Origin: UBA1359 sp029570385
Lineage (GTDB): Bacteria; Patescibacteriota; Patescibacteriia; Patescibacteriales; Patescibacteriaceae
Direction of reading: 5' to 3'
Assembly (NCBI GenBank): GCA_035351315.1
Contig: DAOPVX010000005.1
Location: forward strand, 1-54,590
DNA length: 54,590 nucleotides
Shown here: one piece after another, positions 51,876 to 54,590 of the stretch
How the letters are laid out: every line of letters starts with the position of its first letter
Numbering within the stretch: the stretch's first letter is position 1
Translations under genes and position numbers: made by a program
Notes under the pieces: generated by a model
Told to the model about the DNA's origin: nothing
The model's input: the letters and a program-made list of their open reading frames with translations, nothing else
The model's database searches: none

Positions 51876-51939
51876 TGCCCCTGAGATTTAAAGGGGTTTC
51901 ATCGCACAAATATACACCAAAGGAGGATATATCGATTTA

Positions 51940-52070
51940 ACCACAGACCCCCAATTTGTCCAATAAAAAAGCGCCAACGGCGCTGGCGTCAGTCCATCAA
52001 TTAACTGTTTAATAACAGATGGACGACGCTCTAAAACTATTCATGGACCTGATTGGGGGTCCTTTTTTAT
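51940..52070 (+). ncRNA. Candidate structured RNA with terminal T-run
   Basis: A closing helix of 10 bp (51946-51955 with 52052-52061), an internal loop, and GTCCA/TGGAC (51958-51962 with 52044-52048) enclose two hairpins: AGCGCC/GGCGCT with a 3-base loop (51970-51984), and a 12-bp hairpin with one bulge (51986-51998 with 52018-52029). Six T follow the closing helix. An orphan AGGAGG (51921-51926) with no start codon in reach lies 20 bases upstream. It could be a small RNA, a riboswitch-like leader remnant or an elaborate terminator. I recognise no known family. Confidence 0.55.
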
Positions 52071-52093
52071 TTTTAAATTTTATTAACTAGCCA

Positions 52094-52122
52094 TTGACTT
52101 AAGTTGGGCCGTTTAGCATAAT
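52094..52122 (+). promoter_or_regulatory. Promoter for lepA and downstream genes
   Basis: TTGACT at 52094-52099, a 17-base spacer, and CATAAT at 52117-52122, giving a very short leader before the ATG at 52142. Confidence 0.6.
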
Positions 52123-52141
52123 GAAAGCATAACTTACGGGT

Positions 52142-53926
52142 ATGCAGAACATCCGCAATTTTTGTATTATCGCCCATATTGATCACGGTAAGTCGACTCT
52201 AGCTGACCGTCTTTTAGAGTTTACCGGTACCATTGATCCGCGCAAGATGACCAATCAAGTATTGGATCGTTTGGACTTGGAGCGCGAACGAGGGATTACT
52301 ATCAAATTAACACCAGTACGCATGAAGTATCAGGGCTATGAGCTTAATTTGATTGATACGCCCGGTCATGTTGATTTTAGCTACGAAGTTTCGCGCAGCT
52401 TAGCGGCAGTTGAGGGGGCGATTTTACTGGTTGATGCTACTCAAGGTATCCAGGCTCAAACTCTAGCCAATTTGTATTTGGCTATTGAGCAAGATTTGGC
52501 GATTATTCCAGTGATTAATAAAATAGATCTACCAGCTGCTGACGTGGACAAAACCAAAGCCGAAATTGTTAAACTTTTGGGTTGTTCAGCCGAAGAAATC
52601 ATTTGTGCCTCAGGCAAGACTGGCACTGGCGTGCCCGATATTTTAGAGCGAGTTATCAAGGTTGTACCAGCGCCGTCAGGACAACCAGATCAGCCACTGA
52701 GAGCTCTAATTTTTGATTCCAATTATGATGAATATCGGGGAGTGGTCGCTTATATTCGAGTAGTTGATGGGGCGATTAAGAAGGCGGATAAAATTAATTT
52801 AATGGCCACTCAGGCCGAAAGTGAAGCTCTTGATATTGGCTATTTTGATCCTAATTATCATTCCAGCGGCCAGTTAAATGCTGGTGAAATCGGTTATATT
52901 ATTACTAATTTTCGTGAGGTTGGTGAATGCCGGGTTGGTGATACAGTGACATGGTCCAGAACTATTGGTCAAACCGTGCCGCTCAAGGGTTACACTGAAG
53001 TTCGACCGATGGTTTTTGCCGGTATTTTTCCGAAAGAAGGTAATGAATTTGAGGATTTGCGAGAAGCGATGGGCCGTTTAAAATTAAATGATGCCGCTTT
53101 AGTTTATGAACCAGAACAATCGCAAGCTTTGGGTTTTGGTTTTCGTTGCGGGTTTTTAGGACTACTTCATTTAGAAATTTTCCAAGAACGTCTACGCCGT
53201 GAGTTCAATCTTGATTTAATCGTTACTGTGCCTAGCGTGGCTTACCGCTTACGCCGTAAAAATAGCAGCGAAATAGAAATAATTCGCAGTCCGCAGCAAT
53301 TACCTAGCGCCGGTGATATTGATCTGATTGAGGAGCCGTGGGTCAATTTAGATATTGTCACTCCCAAAGATTATCTGGGGGCAGTTATGAAACTAGCGCA
53401 AGAAAAGCGAGGTATCTATCGCAATACTGAATACTTGGATGAAACCAGAGTTGTCTTGCACTATGAAATGCCAATGAGCATGATTTTGACCGATTTTTAT
53501 GATAAATTGAAAAGTTCAACTTCCGGCTACGGGTCAATTAATTATGAAATATTGGATTATCGTCAAGCCGATGTGGTCCGTTTAGATATTTTAGTAGCGG
53601 AAGATATGATTGAATCGCTGTCAATGATTGTTTATCGCGACGAAGCTTTCCGGCGCGGTAAAGAAGTTGTGACGACGCTGAAAAATACTTTGCCGCGGCA
53701 AATGTTCGTGATAAAATTGCAGGCAGCGGTAGGCGGTCAAATTGTGGCCGGTGAACGGATTTCTGCTTTCCGTAAAGATGTAACCGCCAAGCTTTATGGC
53801 GGTGATGTGACCCGTAAGCGTAAATTGTTAGAAAAACAACGCCAGGGTAAGAAAAAGATGATGGCAATGGGTCGTGGCAGCGTGGATATTCCTAGTGAGA
53901 CTTTTGTTAAATTATTAAAGCGTTAA
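52142..53926 (+). CDS. lepA: Elongation factor 4 (LepA)
   Basis: 594 aa. Ribosomal GTPase that can back-translocate or help subunit assembly. G1 is AHIDHGKST (11-19), G2 is in RGITIK, G3 DTPGHVDFS, and G4 NKIDLP. The EF4-specific C-terminal domain is present (PRQMFVIKLQAAVGGQ and KRKLLEKQRQGKKKM). Length and motifs are complete. It starts a new transcript from the promoter at 52094. Confidence 0.97.
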   Translation: MQNIRNFCIIAHIDHGKSTLADRLLEFTGTIDPRKMTNQVLDRLDLERERGITIKLTPVRMKYQGYELNLIDTPGHVDFSYEVSRSLAAVEGAILLVDATQGIQAQTLANLYLAIEQDLAIIPVINKIDLPAADVDKTKAEIVKLLGCSAEEIICASGKTGTGVPDILERVIKVVPAPSGQPDQPLRALIFDSNYDEYRGVVAYIRVVDGAIKKADKINLMATQAESEALDIGYFDPNYHSSGQLNAGEIGYIITNFREVGECRVGDTVTWSRTIGQTVPLKGYTEVRPMVFAGIFPKEGNEFEDLREAMGRLKLNDAALVYEPEQSQALGFGFRCGFLGLLHLEIFQERLRREFNLDLIVTVPSVAYRLRRKNSSEIEIIRSPQQLPSAGDIDLIEEPWVNLDIVTPKDYLGAVMKLAQEKRGIYRNTEYLDETRVVLHYEMPMSMILTDFYDKLKSSTSGYGSINYEILDYRQADVVRLDILVAEDMIESLSMIVYRDEAFRRGKEVVTTLKNTLPRQMFVIKLQAAVGGQIVAGERISAFRKDVTAKLYGGDVTRKRKLLEKQRQGKKKMMAMGRGSVDIPSETFVKLLKR

Positions 53927-53942
53927 TTTTTAGAATTTATAT

Positions 53943-54068
53943 ATGAGTAACAAAAGAAACAAAAAGAAAAAGATAACCAAGCGACAAAAGATTAGAATAG
54001 CCTGGATAATTATTAGTGCTATCGTCATTATTTCCATGGTGGCTGGGACTATAATCATGAGCCTTTAA
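53943..54068 (+). CDS. 41-aa single-pass membrane protein
   Basis: An ATG at 53943 opens 41 codons and a TAA stop at 54066-54068. The first 18 residues are very basic (MSNKRNKKKKITKRQK), followed by one hydrophobic segment (IAWIIISAIVIISMVAGTII). It is spaced 16 bases after lepA and 1 base before recJ, in the same direction, so it is probably translated. Small proteins of this shape are common and are often missed. No function can be assigned; no SD is visible. Confidence 0.6.
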   Translation: MSNKRNKKKKITKRQKIRIAWIIISAIVIISMVAGTIIMSL

Positions 54069-54069
54069 T

Positions 54070-54590
54070 ATGGCGGCTGAGCGCCTCTGGCAGGTGGCGC
54101 CGGTTTTGGTTAATCGTAATCCCAAATTGGCCGAGCTGAAACTGCCGGAGATCATTGAACAAATCTTATATAATCGCGGCTTAACTGATCCCATGGCGGT
54201 CCGCCAGTTTTTGGGTTTAGAATCGTTTGATTGCTCGCCAGGACGATTGAGCCAATTAGAAGCCGCCGTGGAGTTGATTGTTGAGCATATTAAGGCCGGT
54301 CATTTAATGGTGGTTTATGGCGATTATGACGCTGATGGCGTAACGGCCAGCACTATTCTATTGGAAACTTTGACAACCTTGAAAGCCAAGGCCAGAATTT
54401 GGTTACCGGATCGGATTACTGAAGGTTATGGCTTAAATAAGCCAGCCATTGATGAATTAGCGGCCGCTAACGCTAAATTAATCATTACTGTTGACACTGG
54501 TATTCGTAATAAAGAAGAAATAGCTTATGCTAAAACTAAGGGGTTAGACATAATTGTGACTGACCACCATCGTGAATCGCCGGATCCAGC
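54070..54590 (+). CDS. recJ: Single-stranded-DNA-specific exonuclease RecJ, 5' part (runs off the window)
   Basis: 173 codons are visible from the ATG at 54070, one base after the preceding stop. The DHH-domain motifs are YGDYDADGVTA and TVDTGIRN, followed by VTDHHRES, which together give the metal ligands of motifs I-III. RecJ degrades single-stranded DNA 5' to 3' in recombination and mismatch repair. The C-terminal part (DHHA1 and OB fold) lies beyond the window. Confidence 0.93.
   Translation, partial: MAAERLWQVAPVLVNRNPKLAELKLPEIIEQILYNRGLTDPMAVRQFLGLESFDCSPGRLSQLEAAVELIVEHIKAGHLMVVYGDYDADGVTASTILLETLTTLKAKARIWLPDRITEGYGLNKPAIDELAAANAKLIITVDTGIRNKEEIAYAKTKGLDIIVTDHHRESPDP

Overview
The window looks like a chromosomal piece of a Candidate Phyla Radiation (Patescibacteria) bacterium. 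It is AT-rich and tightly packed, with many one- to few-base gene junctions. Most core genes start from an ATG with no visible Shine-Dalgarno (SD) sequence. Several proteins are types common in that group: a DUF5663-like protein, YYLGRPADAF-type repeats, a VanW protein, an AftA-like GT-C protein and a nucleotidyltransferase/O-antigen-ligase fusion. TGA is used as a stop (ruvB, the Nudix gene), so the Gracilibacteria/Absconditabacteria code is unlikely. The finer lineage cannot be set from what I can see.

Layout. 1-1141: 3' part of 23S rRNA and 5S rRNA, whose terminal helix is extended and ends in a T-run. 1160-2127: a single membrane-protein gene behind an operator-like region. 2128-6416: DUF5663-like gene plus a very large glycosyltransferase-like protein. 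6440-6665: strong promoter and a rod-shaped candidate ncRNA. 11728-6644 (minus): ftsK, hsp20, small protein, VanW protein. 11861-14875 (plus): rlmN, metG, cvpA. 15251-15015 (minus): small gene between opposed terminators. 15429-24913 (plus): tatD, rmuC, NTase/O-antigen ligase fusion, secreted protein, DnaQ-like exonuclease, ruvB, queA, rpmF, nusB, rnc. 32226-24852 (minus): tRNA-Pro, uvrA, rplS, tRNA-Leu, small protein, tRNA-Val, GT-C protein, tsaE, dksA/traR-like, lspA. 39896-32526 (minus): transglutaminase-like secreted protein, cca, tRNA-Ala, DUF3160 protein, CapA-like protein. 39975-50760 (plus): YggU-like, queH, pilT, slipin, membrane protein, dead HtrA-like PDZ protein, pgk, eno, degenerate iPGM-like protein, ackA, murJ. 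50882-52070: Nudix gene, a possibly frameshifted partner, and a structured RNA. 52142-54590: lepA, a 41-aa membrane protein and the start of recJ.

How the genes work together. Lower glycolysis and acetate formation (pgk, eno, iPGM-like, ackA) form one operon and give substrate-level ATP. QueA and QueH cover the last two steps of queuosine synthesis. uvrA, ruvB, recJ, rmuC and a DnaQ-like exonuclease cover DNA repair. Surface and secretion functions (murJ, lspA, VanW, CapA-like, DUF3160, O-antigen ligase, GT-C, pilT, transglutaminase-like) fit an organism that invests in its envelope.

Most unusual items: (1) two apparently catalytically dead enzyme homologues flanking glycolysis genes (HtrA-like and iPGM-like); (2) two unassigned structured RNAs, at 6475-6665 and about 51940-52070; (3) a minority of genes with textbook SDs and C-ending codons among SD-less neighbours; (4) a scaffolding artefact, a 100-N gap flanked by an exact 55-bp duplicate.
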